A DNA stretch of 64,000 nucleotides from Mesaphorura yosii (Eukaryota; Arthropoda; Collembola; Poduromorpha; Tullbergiidae): the NCBI GenBank assembly GCA_009869945.1, contig WIXG01000251.1:1-64000 (forward strand), read 5' to 3'. The position numbers and the translations under genes were made by a program. The notes beneath the pieces were generated by a model, which worked only from the letters and a program-made list of their open reading frames with translations, was not told where the DNA came from and did not search any database. This document shows, in pieces, positions 9,738 to 21,137 of this stretch; positions within the stretch are counted from its first letter, which is position 1, and every line of letters starts with the position of its first letter.

Positions 9738-11511
9738 ATGAAGGAACTCGCATTTGCTCTGCTTGTGTGTTGTTTCCATTGCCACCCCGCAACAACAGTA
9801 GCACGAGGAGCTGATAGCAAATCCCAAGCTGTGCCTGGGCCTGTGCCTGAATCTGCCTCCGTCTTCGCTCACCTGCTGGACCGACTTCATTCTGGCGGCT
9901 GCCAGTTGGAAATCATTCACATCGACTCGAGCCCTGAGATATTCGACGACGACGATGGCAGATTCGCTCTACTCACTCGCCATCCTCGGACTCCAGTCAC
10001 CCTCATCTCCCGTCGCATCCGTATATCTGAGAAGAGGGTCGCGGAGGTCGTCGCCGAAGGGTCGACGCGGCCGAGAGCATCCGCACCTGCTCCAAGCATA
10101 CGTGGTGCCGAGTTCAGGCAATATTCCTTCAGCCTGTAGAGGAAATTACAGCAGGCGGAGTGAAAAAATTGGCAGGCCGCCTCTGGCTGGATATTGTGAC
10201 GTTGGTCGAACTCACGTGAACGAGGAAATGCTCAGAGTCGTCAAACAATTCAGGGCACACGTGATTGACACGGAGTCCGTCCTGTTCAGGTTCATTGTGG
10301 TCCTGGACAGGGAGCACAATCACTCGACCAACAAGCGAGCGCTCCTCTTGTCGATGGACGTCCCGACGTGGATCTTCACTGCAGGTTTTGCTGTAGCCGT
10401 CACGGCAAGCCTGTCTTTGTCTTTGTCTCTGATGTCTTGGGACTCGTCATCAGCATCATCCAACACGGACATGGGCTGGCGCGGCAACTCAAAGATTTCA
10501 ATTTCTGTACTCGGGCTGCTGCTGGGCCAAGGAACAAGTCAAACTTCGGGCAGGTTCGCCTTCTGAATCGTATTGGCCGCCTGGATCCTGGCAATCGTTG
10601 TCATCTCGAACGGCTACTCCAGGATTCTGATGACGCTCATGGCGAAGGAAGTGATTCCACCGTTTCCCACGTCGACACTTGAGATCGTCGATGCCTCGTA
10701 CCCCGTTTTCATGTTCTCTACGGTTGAGGGGGCGCGCCACACGGGACCGGTGAAGCTCGTCATCTGGGAAGGAGCCGCAGCAGACGTACACTCACGTTTG
10801 CGGGAGTCAATCATGTACGTCCCGCCAGAGTTTGACAGGTTGAACCTAAGAAGCAGAGGAGTTTTTAGGTTTCGTGATGCAATCGCGAGCGAAGGAGCGT
10901 TCATGACTTTGGGCCTCGGAAACAGAAGCATGGCGACGACGGCACCCGTGCCAAAGAATTTCGCACTTCTGGAGTGCAGTGAGTACCAAAACGCGCGTCA
11001 TTTCATCCGTTCCATGCCGCAGAGGGAGAAACTCATCGTGTACGACGGCCCAGCCAACCGGTTCGTGTACACTCGCGTGCAGATCATCTCGGCCAATTAC
11101 ATCTACCGACTCGTGACGCCAACGATCACGGCGATGAAGGAGTCTGGAAGTTACGCCCGCTGGGAGTATCAGAGCGACGTGTTTAAGCAGTACGCGATCA
11201 TGTTTTTGAGAGCTTTACTACCCCCACCTGAGCTTCAGTACTGAACCACTCCTGCAGCCAATCATCTTCAACCTCCCGCCGAAGCCACGCCCGCCCGAAA
11301 GGGCTCCCTCGACTTGTATCGGGCACCGCTGACGATCTTTGACGTCATGATTGCATTAACGACGGCGGTATTCTTTCCGGAGCTCTTCCTCGCTAAACGA
11401 TGCATCGGGCAAACAGTTAAAGCCGCGGGTTTACTTCATAGTTGGTGGAGATCGATAAGAAGAAATGGTTCCGACGTAAGATCGCGATCCGGTCACGCCT
11501 CGCCCGTGTAA
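9738..11511 (+). pseudogene. Ionotropic receptor (IR)-like, disrupted
   Basis: Starts with a leader (MKELAFALLVCCFHCH). The extracellular region moves from frame 9738 to a second frame near 10142 (ITAGGVKKLAGRLWLDIVTL) and a third by about 10200 (EEMLRVVKQFRAH). From there one frame holds the channel layout: TM1 near VPTWIFTAGFAVAV, a pore-loop-like VLGLLLGQG, TM3 AAWILAIVVISNGYSRIL, the second ligand-binding lobe, and a final membrane segment IFDVMIALTTAVFFPELFL. Two in-frame TGA codons interrupt it, at 10564-10566 between pore loop and TM3 and at 11242-11244 before the last segment. IRs are iGluR-derived chemosensory channels. Two shifts plus two stops argue for a pseudogene. Readthrough of the TGA codons would not cure the shifts. 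Short unrecognised introns could explain some of the breaks. Confidence 0.6.
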
Positions 11512-11666
11512 CCAAAGAATAAAGTAAAATTACCGGAAGACAATCAATCTTTGGATCAAATTCAACTGATTTTATTGTTTGTACACAGAAAAGCTTCGTA
11601 TGTTAATTAAATTGTAAATTCATTCGCATGACGTGTTTACTGGCTTGACTGGCTCTGACAGGGCCT

Positions 11667-12235
11667 TTAGCCCAGTGCGGCGACGTGCCCCAGGACGAGG
11701 ATGCCCTTGAGCACGAGAGCCGTCTTGAGCAAGAATTCGGGCGAGAGGCCTCCGTGGTATTGTCGATGGTGGTGGTGGTACACACGGTACGAGTGCGGTG
11801 GCGGATGTGGAGCCCAGCCGCCCCATCCGTGTCCACTGCTCACTTCGTGACCCCAGCCATAAGCCTCACGCTTAGTCCGGCTCTTTACGCTGCTCTTTGC
11901 CTCAATTTCCTGGTTGATGGTCCCGAGCAGGGCGTCCAGTTCCTCGAGGGCTCGTTTGTACTTCTGTTCACCTGTAATTAAGAATTAAATGGAGCACACT
12001 TATTAACTCATTGTCGCGTGATTGGATCAAGACTTGGAGTTTGGATTCGTATTCCCGTACCTGATTCACTGGCGTCGAATATTTCCGAGTCGATTGAAGC
12101 CAGGGGACCGCCGGATTTGACGGATGCTGGCGCTGGCACGGCCAAATTACTGGTTCCAACTGCAGCTGTCGCACCTGTCGCGCTTCCAGAACCGTAGTGG
12201 GCCAGGGCCAAAAAGATAAGTAGAAGAATCTTCAT
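11667..12235 (-). CDS. Small secreted protein with basic processing-like site
   Basis: Two exons on the minus strand (12061-12235 and 11667-11971; intron 12060-11972, GT-AG) give 159 residues. A clear signal peptide (MKILLLIFLALAHYGSGSA) is followed by an Ala/Ser/Gly linker, a helix-prone region (QKYKRALEELDALLGTINQE), a basic site SRTKR that looks like a furin-type cleavage site, then an aromatic and His-rich stretch with GWG repeats and HHHH, and a hydrophobic C-terminus (LLKTALVLKGILVLGHVAAL). I do not recognise the family. It could be a cuticular or silk-like protein or a precursor cleaved at the basic site. Confidence 0.6.
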
Positions 12236-13320
12236 GATGGCTGATTTTCTGGTTCTGATTTACTTGCTGAAGGCTAAAGACTGTGCTCGTGATCGTGATT
12301 CAGACCTTTGATAAGAACTAATGTTCGATTCGATGCGAAATGCAAACTGAATGAAAACTGGGGCCTCACCTTCGCCTTTTATCCTCTGATCTTTGCTACT
12401 CTGCGCTGGTCGCTTGCCCTGCTCGTCTTGACTTCCTGTCATAAATAACAAAAAGATGAGGTTTATGAGAACCCACTGCAAAAAGCAAGAACAAAACAGC
12501 AAAAGAACTGGGATCTGAAATCAGAACATTCAATCAATCATTTCCATTTCAATTTTTAATCATTTTAGTTTACTAACTGAACAAGAACGAGCATTTGTTA
12601 TTTGTTACTTGTTACATAAACCATTTATCGTAATTTTACGCAAGACGTGGCTCGAGGATTGCGGCAGTGATACAGATTTAACACGGCACGTACGGCAGAG
12701 GGGCAGTGGTTTACGACCCCATTGTTGACATTTATGGCCCGACGGCACAGTTGTCAGTGCGGATCAATTAGCGCGCCAATCAACCAATACGTAATCAGTG
12801 TACTACAGAAAACATGAGCATTTCTTGTTAACAGTCATCATTTGAGTTGACTTGACTTGTCAGCTGAGAGCTGAGCTTTGGGGCCAAAAAAAATCTGCAG
12901 TGAACGCGAAAACACGATAATTTGAAAGTGAACTGGTTTCTGCAGCTGATGTGATGCGATGCAATGTGACGAGTCGGGCTAAATGGGTAAGTGAGCAAAT
13001 GAGCAATCGCAGTTGAGGCAGGCAGGCATGAATCATAATCAATTTCGAACGTGATGCGTGATACGTGATTTCGTAACAAGATCAAAATGTCAGCAATTTT
13101 CTTCTCTCGCTCATAAATTCCCCCTTATTTCTCGAAAAACAACGAAATAAATGTCATGCGCGTTCCCTTTCAAAACTTAAAATGACAGAAAACATAGCAC
13201 AAACACAAATCGAATTTCGTAATCGTAACTTCATTTGAACATTTGGTCATTTGGCGACTTGGCTTTTGCGTTTATTTGGTTAACTCTTCGACGACGACAT
13301 GGAGAAGGCTAAGGCTTCCT
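12236..13320. other. Intergenic
   Basis: Includes the upstream region of the small secreted gene and, at about 13271-13277, an AATAAA on the minus strand for the CYLD-like gene. Short open frames at 12260-12502 and 12828-13085 (minus) lack support. Confidence 0.3.
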
Positions 13321-15729
13321 CTACGGCAAAGGTGAATAGAAGCACATGTACACGTCTTTCAGGAGCTGTTTGAAGAGGCCAAATTTGTCGTCTTCGAGCC
13401 CAGCAACGGCGTTCATCGACAGCGGGCCTTTGTTTTTGTCTTCTTGAATCGACCGCACTTCTTCCAGCCATGCGCCGAGGTCGGGCAGCTTCTGGACTCG
13501 CGGCTCCAGCACGAATTCACCACCACCGCTGTACTGCTTCAGTCGGTCGCGGTTCGCCATCGAATCAAAGAACAGCCACGGGTCGTTCGTGGCCTTGGCG
13601 TCGACCGCGTTGGCGCGTGGCACGCGGACGAAACTCACAAAATGATTGTATTTTATGCAAATAACGGCGAACAATCGAAGGAGGCACGGTGAAGTCCGCC
13701 CGGGCGTGGGTGTCAGCCTGTCGGTCTCCAAAATCTCCGAAATGTCCATCGTCAGGTTCGGGACGATACCGGCGAACGTCTTGTAGGAATTCCCGCTTCG
13801 TGGCATTTGCAGGATGAAGCACGGATCCGGGCTCCCACGCAGCTGAAGATTCTGAAACTGGAAACTCGCGACGAGAAGTTGCTGGACAGTCGGCACTTGC
13901 TTCATCGCCGCCGCCGTCGCTGGCTCAGGGAGCAGGATCTGGTGAAAGAAGTCTCCGTAGTCTCCTTCCTGTTGCTGACCCGCATTCGCGTTCTGGGCGA
14001 CGCGGACGAACGCTGGAAGGCGAAACACGTTCTGGAAGAGGAGCTGAAGGAATTCTTGCGTATCCATCTCCTCACTGAGGAATTTGTCGCTGAGGTACGC
14101 CATTGACTGGCGGAGACGCGTCACGTTTTCTCTCGGCACGTAGTGCGTCCGGCGGAGTTGATTCACAATGTGACGAAGCTCGGCTTGAACCTTTCGGGCG
14201 TCGGGCTTCGCTTCGCCTTGGTTTTGTTCTTGGGCTTGAGCAGGCGGAGACGGAAGGTCCAATTCCAGTAAATTGTCCAAGACGCTCGTGAAGGAGAAGA
14301 GGCTGAAAAGCGCCGAGTCCATGTAACAAGAGTTCTTGTCGCCCTGAATTCCTTTCAGACTGGTCGAGCTCATGCTTGTGTAGGTTGCGTGAGTCCAGGA
14401 CGGTGTGAGAAATGGAGACTGAGACGCTGGCGCTGGCTCAGGAGTCTTGGGGGGCTGGGGCCGCTCCGGCGCGGGCCATGACGACGACAGTCCCTTCCTT
14501 GGCAGCTCTTGGAATACTGGCGGCGACGGCCACGACGTCGATGTCGACGAAGTTCTTGGCTGGGCTGGGCTATTATTATTCTGCTGCTGCTGGCGCTCAT
14601 GCTGCGGGGAACGTCTTGAAAACGATCTCATATCAAAGGGTTTGAGGGTACTGAGCTGATACTCGTCATCAGGCACAGGCGAGATTTGAGTCGATATCGG
14701 AGTCGGAACTGGCTGGCTGACTCGGCTGACTACCGCTGCATTTGAATACCGGCGCTGGCGCCGGCCCACGCGTGAATTTGGGCCGAAGTCGAATCCTTCA
14801 CCTTCACCAAAGTCCATGGTAGTGGCAGTGTCAGCATCGGCTTCCGCTTCCGTTGGCATTGAAGAACAAGAAAAGCCCTTCTCTTGCCTTTTGTTGTCGC
14901 CAGTATAAGCACAGGCATGAGTTTGAGGCTGAATATGGTGACTGTGATTGGACTTGTGAGTCGGAGTCGGCAGCTCAAAAATGGGAGGGCGATGGGTCGA
15001 CAGGGCCGAGTTGAGGCTTGGGCGACTCGGGCCATGGCTGCTGCTTACTGCTGATGTTGCTGCCGCTGCCTGCCCTTGTATATGGTCTGCTCGGTTGTAA
15101 TCAATTATCTTTGGCGGGTTCCAGTCATTAATCGTTGTCGATGCCGATGATGCAGTTGCAAATGGCGATGACGAAACGGTGGCTGTGGCTGCTCCCAGCG
15201 GTATGTACTTCTTGGCAATGTTGAGTACCAGCGATGAGCGTGATAATGACGGCGATGGCGGTGACTCGGCTACGGACGCTGACGCTGCTGGCTCAGTTCC
15301 AGGCTCCTTCTCTTCGGCCTCTGCCACCCGAACTGGATTACATACTGTGGTGGTCGGCTGGTTCGACGTGTTCGTCTTGTCGAAGTTCCTCTCCAGAATC
15401 AGTCCATTAATATTCACAAAAGCGCCGTGATCCGCCTCGCACGTGAAGATCTGAACATTATTGTACCAGCCAGAGCCCAATCCGAGCGGACGATCAAACT
15501 CGATCCCGGCACAGACTTCATTCTTGATGTGGATGTAGCCTAGCCATTTGATCGTGCCCTGTTCCCAGCTTCTGATCACCTGGAATTCGTCGCCCCGCTC
15601 GTACAGCCAGACCACACGATCTCCAAGCCTGAGACCGCTGGGTGTGGTGGTTATAGACTCAAATCCCATTCCAGAAAGCGAGGCGGAGGCGGATGACGAA
15701 GATGCGACTCTTGTTGACTTATTTCCCAT
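13321..15729 (-). CDS. CYLD: CYLD-like deubiquitinase (CAP-Gly + USP)
   Basis: An intronless frame of 802 residues from ATG 15729 (MGNKSTR, which fits an N-myristoylation consensus; frame is open upstream but without an ATG). A CAP-Gly-like domain occupies about residues 35-115 (GTIKWLGYI, GIEFDRPLGLGSGWYNN). A long Ser/Pro-rich low-complexity region follows. The C-terminal USP domain starts at GIQGDKNSCYMDS with catalytic Cys near 468, His near 696 (KYNHFVSF) and Asp near 722 (WLFFDSMANRD), matching CYLD in order. CYLD removes Lys63- and Met1-linked ubiquitin and restrains NF-kB/IMD-type and JNK signalling. Unusual points: one CAP-Gly where vertebrate CYLD has three, and the zinc-binding B-box normally inserted in the USP domain is absent, only about 16 residues joining the flanking motifs. 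Lack of introns may indicate retroposition or intron loss. Confidence 0.88.
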   Translation of the reverse strand: MGNKSTRVASSSSASASLSGMGFESITTTPSGLRLGDRVVWLYERGDEFQVIRSWEQGTIKWLGYIHIKNEVCAGIEFDRPLGLGSGWYNNVQIFTCEADHGAFVNINGLILERNFDKTNTSNQPTTTVCNPVRVAEAEEKEPGTEPAASASVAESPPSPSLSRSSLVLNIAKKYIPLGAATATVSSSPFATASSASTTINDWNPPKIIDYNRADHIQGQAAAATSAVSSSHGPSRPSLNSALSTHRPPIFELPTPTHKSNHSHHIQPQTHACAYTGDNKRQEKGFSCSSMPTEAEADADTATTMDFGEGEGFDFGPNSRVGRRQRRYSNAAVVSRVSQPVPTPISTQISPVPDDEYQLSTLKPFDMRSFSRRSPQHERQQQQNNNSPAQPRTSSTSTSWPSPPVFQELPRKGLSSSWPAPERPQPPKTPEPAPASQSPFLTPSWTHATYTSMSSTSLKGIQGDKNSCYMDSALFSLFSFTSVLDNLLELDLPSPPAQAQEQNQGEAKPDARKVQAELRHIVNQLRRTHYVPRENVTRLRQSMAYLSDKFLSEEMDTQEFLQLLFQNVFRLPAFVRVAQNANAGQQQEGDYGDFFHQILLPEPATAAAMKQVPTVQQLLVASFQFQNLQLRGSPDPCFILQMPRSGNSYKTFAGIVPNLTMDISEILETDRLTPTPGRTSPCLLRLFAVICIKYNHFVSFVRVPRANAVDAKATNDPWLFFDSMANRDRLKQYSGGGEFVLEPRVQKLPDLGAWLEEVRSIQEDKNKGPLSMNAVAGLEDDKFGLFKQLLKDVYMCFYSPLP

Positions 15730-16774
15730 TTTACTCAGCAATGACGTGATATTTTCTGATAAGAAACGCCGAAAGTTACACAATAATGTGTCATTGAATT
15801 AGCCCAGTGGCTGACCGATGATATGTTTTACGAGACTTACCAAAATCCGTTTGCCAAGCGACTGGCTCCGTCCGTGTCAAACGTTAGGCAGGATAAGGCC
15901 AAGACAATCAGTATCAGTGAAAAAACACTGAATTTTGGCTATTTTGGTCGTGATCGATGGTTAAAAATAAGTTTTGAGTAGCTGCCTCGCTGTTTCAGGC
16001 TTCACGAGCTTCAGATTCCCTATCAATCGGTTAGCAGCGGATTCTTTCGCTTCTCAATAGCTCCACCCACCGTTGTCAATCATCCCGATATGCTCGAGCC
16101 TTCTCTCCGCGACGCGTGCCGGAGTTCCGTTATGTAGCAAGTAAACGTCAAAGTCAATTCGTTGCGAAGGGTTTCGTAACTCTAAACTGCACTACGCTTG
16201 GACTGAAACTGGACTGCGCTATCAGTAATGGTTTTCAGGCAATAAATCGATGCGCAGCGCACGCAGATACACTTTGAATTTTTCTGTAAAATTCATAGAG
16301 TAAATTCATAGTTTTGACTTCCTCCACCAACTGTCACAGCTGCGCTAAGAAATAACTGAATGAAAACTTGTCTTAATTGAATCAAAATCCCTCGCATTTG
16401 ACGGCGTCGTCTTCGCATACATTTTGATGGTGTTTGTTGTCATTTCCATTGCCATTTTCCTGTGCTCGGACACAAAAGCGAGAACAAAGCGGCACAAGCT
16501 ATCAGCTGAGTCACGAAAGATCATAAGAATGGAAAGATCAGCATAAACTGTTCAAGAAATTATCGATCACACAATCGAAATCGAATCTTGTCTGGAAATC
16601 GCAACGCAACTTCGCAACGTAACGCAACTCAACGAGATTGGTTTTTCGCAATTTCGCAATAGCAAGGTGTAGCAAAGCACCAGAACAGTCAGAAAAGCAA
16701 TAGCACGCAATCCATTAACGTGTGATTAGTGACTTTGACTTGTTAGTTAATTGGTTGGTGATTACTGCTTCAGG
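15730..16774. other. Divergent promoter region between CYLD-like and CFAP57 genes
   Basis: About 1 kb between two head-to-head starts. A cluster of GCAAC/GTAAC words at about 16598-16635 resembles RFX half-sites but no full X-box is seen. No gene. Confidence 0.3.
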
Positions 16775-19700
16775 ATGTCTTCGGGAACCTACGGCCTCCT
16801 GCACCCACGGTTTGTCTTCGGGCTGAACGCAGAATGCAAGGGAGTCAACGCCTACTTTCTGGATGCCAGCACAATCATCTACCCGGTGAGTTCTTTACTT
16901 AATTGACAATAGCCAGCCATTAAGCAGAATAACTGATTGATTGATCGATTGGTCTCTGTTCTTCTGTGACTAGGCTGGAAATACAATCGTGATGTACAAC
17001 ATGGACCAAAAGACTCAACACTTCCTCCATGGAGTCGAGAAGGGAAGAGGAATCACGGCTTTCACAGTCAATAGCATTAGGACTCATGGAGCAGTTGCCC
17101 AACTAGGCGAGAAGCCCTCGATTGTAATCTTTGACTTGATAACCAACAAACGGCGCAAGACGATGCAATTCAACGACACGGCAGCGCAGGAGTACATTTC
17201 CCTCAGCTTCACGCAGGACAACATCCATCTCGTGTCACTGTCGGGCCCGCCCGAGTTCAGCATCTATTTTTGGAAGTGGGACCGAGCCCGGCTGCTGGGG
17301 CAGGTGAAGGCGACTGGCGGCGTCGGCCCCGTCTACGAACTGAGCACGAGTCCCGTTGAAAACGCCGTCCTCTGCGCCGTGGGCAAGGGCACTTTCCGGT
17401 TCTTCCGCTACAACGAAGGCCACATGAAGCAATTTGGGTTCCAACGAGGCATTTCGTATCATTTCATGTGTCACGCATGGCTCGGCAAAGGCGATCGGAT
17501 GATTGCGGGCACGGCGGACGGGAAACTGATGGTATTTGAGCGTGGTGAGTTTCGGCATGAGATTCCGGTGGTGAGAGAGCGAGACCAGAAGACGGTGGCC
17601 AAATTGAAGGAGGATCAGACGAAGGTCAAGCTCGCGACGGGGGAAGGCGCCATTGAGCAGTTTGATGAGATTATGCACTCCGGCATGGGTGCTCGAGCTG
17701 GAGCCGGAGATGAGGGAGTGGTCGGCGCAGCCGCGGCGGCAGCGGAAAAGACGGATCGAATCCCATCAGTCAGTTCGAAGGTGACTAGCAAACAGGAAAT
17801 GGCGTATGAATGGAAAGAAATCACGGCGCTCGTCGCATTTTCAAAGGTAAATTACTCAAATTAGGATCGGTCCCTTCTTATTCATGGCATGGTTTCATCT
17901 TCGTAGGGCTTCGCTCTGGCGTATGGCGCAGGGAACGTCATCGTCTACGAGGAGCAGCAGTCATTCGACAAGCCCGAAGAGAACTACAAACCTCTGCACC
18001 ACATCGCAATTCCTGTAGAGACGTCCGAGCCCGAGGACCGGGTCGTCAAATCCCTCGGCCTGAACCCGCTCGAAGATTTACTCATCGCGACGACGCGGAA
18101 CGCGCAGCTGTTTTTCTTCTCGCTGGCCACCGCCGAAATTAAGAAGCCACATGAGATGGTCTTCGAGCACGCGTGCTGCTCGTTCCACTTTGGCCCAGTG
18201 CTCTGCGTCGACGTGGCCGTTCGCAAGTCGCTTTTCGTGACTGCTGGCGCCGACTCGTTCATTCGCATTTGGAATTACGTCACCTACACGCAAGAATGCG
18301 TCAAGGAATTCCCGGAGAAGATTTTCTGCCTGAGTTTGCACCCAACGGGCCTTTTTCTTCTCGCCGGCTGCTCCGACAAAGTGCGCCTGTACACCGTCCT
18401 CATCGACGACATCCGAGAGCTGCGGGATTTCAACATCCGCGGCTGCCACGAGCTGCGTTTCAGCAATGGTGGTCACCTTTTCGCGGCTGCGAATGGAAAC
18501 ATCATTCAAATATACAGCACGACCTTCTTCGACAACGTGCAGAATCTCAAAGGTCACAGCAACAAGGTCCGAAAGCTGAAATGGGCGCAGGACGACAACC
18601 GGCTGTACAGCGTGGGCAGCGACGGCGCGATTTTCGAGTGGGAAGTCACGACGGGGGACCGGAGCGCGGATTTCGTCGAACGGGGTTCGAATCTCGTGGA
18701 CGATGCCTTCACGCCTGACTCCCGCATGCACTACGCCGTGACTGGGCCTCCCTCGCGCCTCATCAAGGAGATCCAGCTCGCCGACGGGATGGTTCTGAAG
18801 GAGCTGAGTCTCGGCCTGAACCCGAACGCCATCACGATGAGCCGGTCCGGCCGCTTCCTGCTCGCGGGCCTCGAGAACGGAATCGTGCGCTCGTTCCGGC
18901 AGCCGCTGACGTACGTGAACGAGTGGTTCGACTTCCACATGCACGTGAGCACCGTGAACGCGGTTGCCATCACGCACGATGACGTCTGCTGCGTCACCTG
19001 CTCGGAGGACGGATCGGTCGTCGTTTGGAAGCTCACGGACGGCGATGGCCGCATAGCGAAAGACGCGAAGGAGGTGCAGTATTCGACGGAGGTGCTCGTG
19101 ACCAAGTCGGAGCTTGAAGAGCGGGAGCAGGTGATGCGGGAGCTCCGGCAGAAGTTTGGGGAGGTGCGGGTCGACATGGAGTATCAAATCAGGAGGAAAG
19201 AAATGACGTTCCTGGAAGAAGTGCGTAGCCTAAAGGAGGGATTCAAGACGAAGGTGGAGGACCTCAACAAGAACATCGACGCGCTGATCGCAGCGAAGAA
19301 CGAACACGACGCAGATTACCACGCCCACGTGCAGGAAATGGCGATGGAGAGCAAGCAGAGCCTCGCCAACCTCGAAGCGCACTACAACGCGAAGCTCATT
19401 GGAGAATACGAAAAGTACAACAGCCTGCAGGAGCTGCTCGAGTCGACGATCCGCGACTACGAAGGTCGGCTGCAGGGGCTCGACTCGGACCGGGGCACCG
19501 CGATCGATGAACTCGTGGAGTACTTTGAGGGCAAGATTGCCGATAAGAACGCGGCACTCGAGACGGCGTACAACGAAGCCCGCCGGCAGATGACCGAGAG
19601 CGAGGAAATGAAGCGGCAGATCGAAGTGGACGCGGACGAGGAAATCTTGCAACTGACGACGGCGTACGAGAAACGGCTCCGAGGAGAGCGCGACGCAAAC

Positions 19701-20925
19701 GCGAAGCTACGCGGCGAGGCGGGGATCATGCGCAAGAAATTCGGGACGATGCAGAAGGAAATTGAGGAGCAGAAAGGTGAAGTGCAGAGGCTCCTGCAGG
19801 AAGGCGAGAAGATGAAGACGATCATCACGCTCACGGAGAAGGAAGTCAGCACGCTGCGCAAAGACCTGGTCGACCGCGACGTCAACGTCCACGACAAGGA
19901 GAAGGTCATTTTTGACCTGAAGAAGACCAACAATGAACTGGAGAAATTCAAGTACGTGCTCGATTACAAAGTGAAGGAGCTCAAACAGATGATTGAGCCG
20001 AAAGAGCGGGAAATTGTGTACTTGAAGCAGCAGAATGTCGACGTGAGTGCTACAGCATTGATTTATCCTTGCCCTATGCAAATACAATGTTTTTATCCTT
20101 GATTTTGAATTTCAGATGGAACGCGAGCTCGAAGGCATCATCGCAGCCCGCGAAGGGCTCGGCCTTCAAGTCAACGAGCTGACGAGCAAACTGCGGGTGA
20201 CCACTTCGGAGCTCCAGGCGGAGAAACGGCTTCGTCGGCGTCTAAATGTGCTCGTGGAGCGGATCCGAGCGCACATGTCCCGCACGGTGGCGTTACTGGA
20301 GGACTACCCTGAGCTGAAAAAGATGGTCCGGGAGATGTACACCAAATACGGGGAGGGGTTGCAGGTGAGTCCTGCCTCCAACGCGGAGCAGGAAGCCATC
20401 TGCGAACTCCTCCGCCAGAAGACGCACCTCGAACTCAAAGTGGAGACACTCAAGCGCAAGATGAGGAAGGACGTGACGCACACGCGGAACGAGCAGCTCA
20501 AATTCATGCACGAAAACATGCTGCTTGTGGCGGAGATCAACAGCCTCCGGAAGGAGCTGAAACTCGCCCGCGACCGGATTCTCAGCTACGAGGCGGCGCT
20601 TGGCGTGACGGCGGCGTCGAACGTGAACGAGCAGGCTGAGATGCGGCTCCGACTGCAGAACGCCGTCATAGAGAAGGAAGAAATCGCCGCGGAGCACCGC
20701 AAGGCGCTAGGCGCGAAGGAGGACCTCATCGAAGCCCAGCAGATGGAGATTGAGAACCTCATGAGGAAGATCATGAAGGTCCAGGATTTTGTACAGGACA
20801 TCGAAACCAACCCAAGCGAAGTCGGAGTGGCTCCCGAGTCCGTGTCTTACCTGAAGGAGGTGCTCGAGCAGGAGCAGCCAGAGGCGAAGCAAAATGAGCA
20901 AGAAACCAAGAAATCAACGACTTAA
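16775..20925 (+). CDS. CFAP57: Cilia- and flagella-associated protein 57 (WD40 + coiled coil)
   Basis: Four exons (16775-16885, 16974-17846, 17907-20042, 20116-20925), introns of 60-88 bp, all phase 0, give about 1309 residues, close to the family's 1250. The N-terminal half is WD40 repeats with family signatures: HPRFVFGL near the start, TIIYPAGNTIVMYN across the first junction, FQRG, DKVRLYTVLIDDIREL, SNGGHLFAAANGNIIQIYST, SVGSDGAIFEW. From about residue 720 (LVTKSELEEREQVM) to the end it is long coiled coil, including GEAGIMRKKFGTMQKEIEEQ and KFKYVLDYKVKELKQMIEP, strongly conserved in CFAP57. The protein is needed for inner dynein arm assembly in motile cilia or sperm flagella. An AATAAA lies at 21053. 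The next gene converges from the other strand. No lesions. Confidence 0.95.
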
Positions 20926-21137
20926 GCAAAAATCGCCTCGTAAATCAATGAAACTGCTTCTAATTTTACTGGAAAATTGTTTTCAACTCCTAATATCCCT
21001 CGAAATGTGTCGGAAACCATGCAAATCGTGAAATATCAACACGAAAGGCGGAAATAAAACAGCAACAATTTATTCTCTGTTCTGCTTAAGTTTGCTTGCA
21101 ATAGAAATACAAAAGATATCAAATCTCTCGTCTCGCG

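Noticed and set aside
12260..12502. Hydrophobic minus-strand frame upstream of the small secreted gene
   Set aside because: One hydrophobic stretch, no consistent continuation or splice to the downstream gene.
18078..19187. 369-residue minus-strand open frame inside CFAP57
   Set aside because: Shadow of a GC-rich conserved coding exon; no recognisable domain and opposite to a clear CFAP57 reading.
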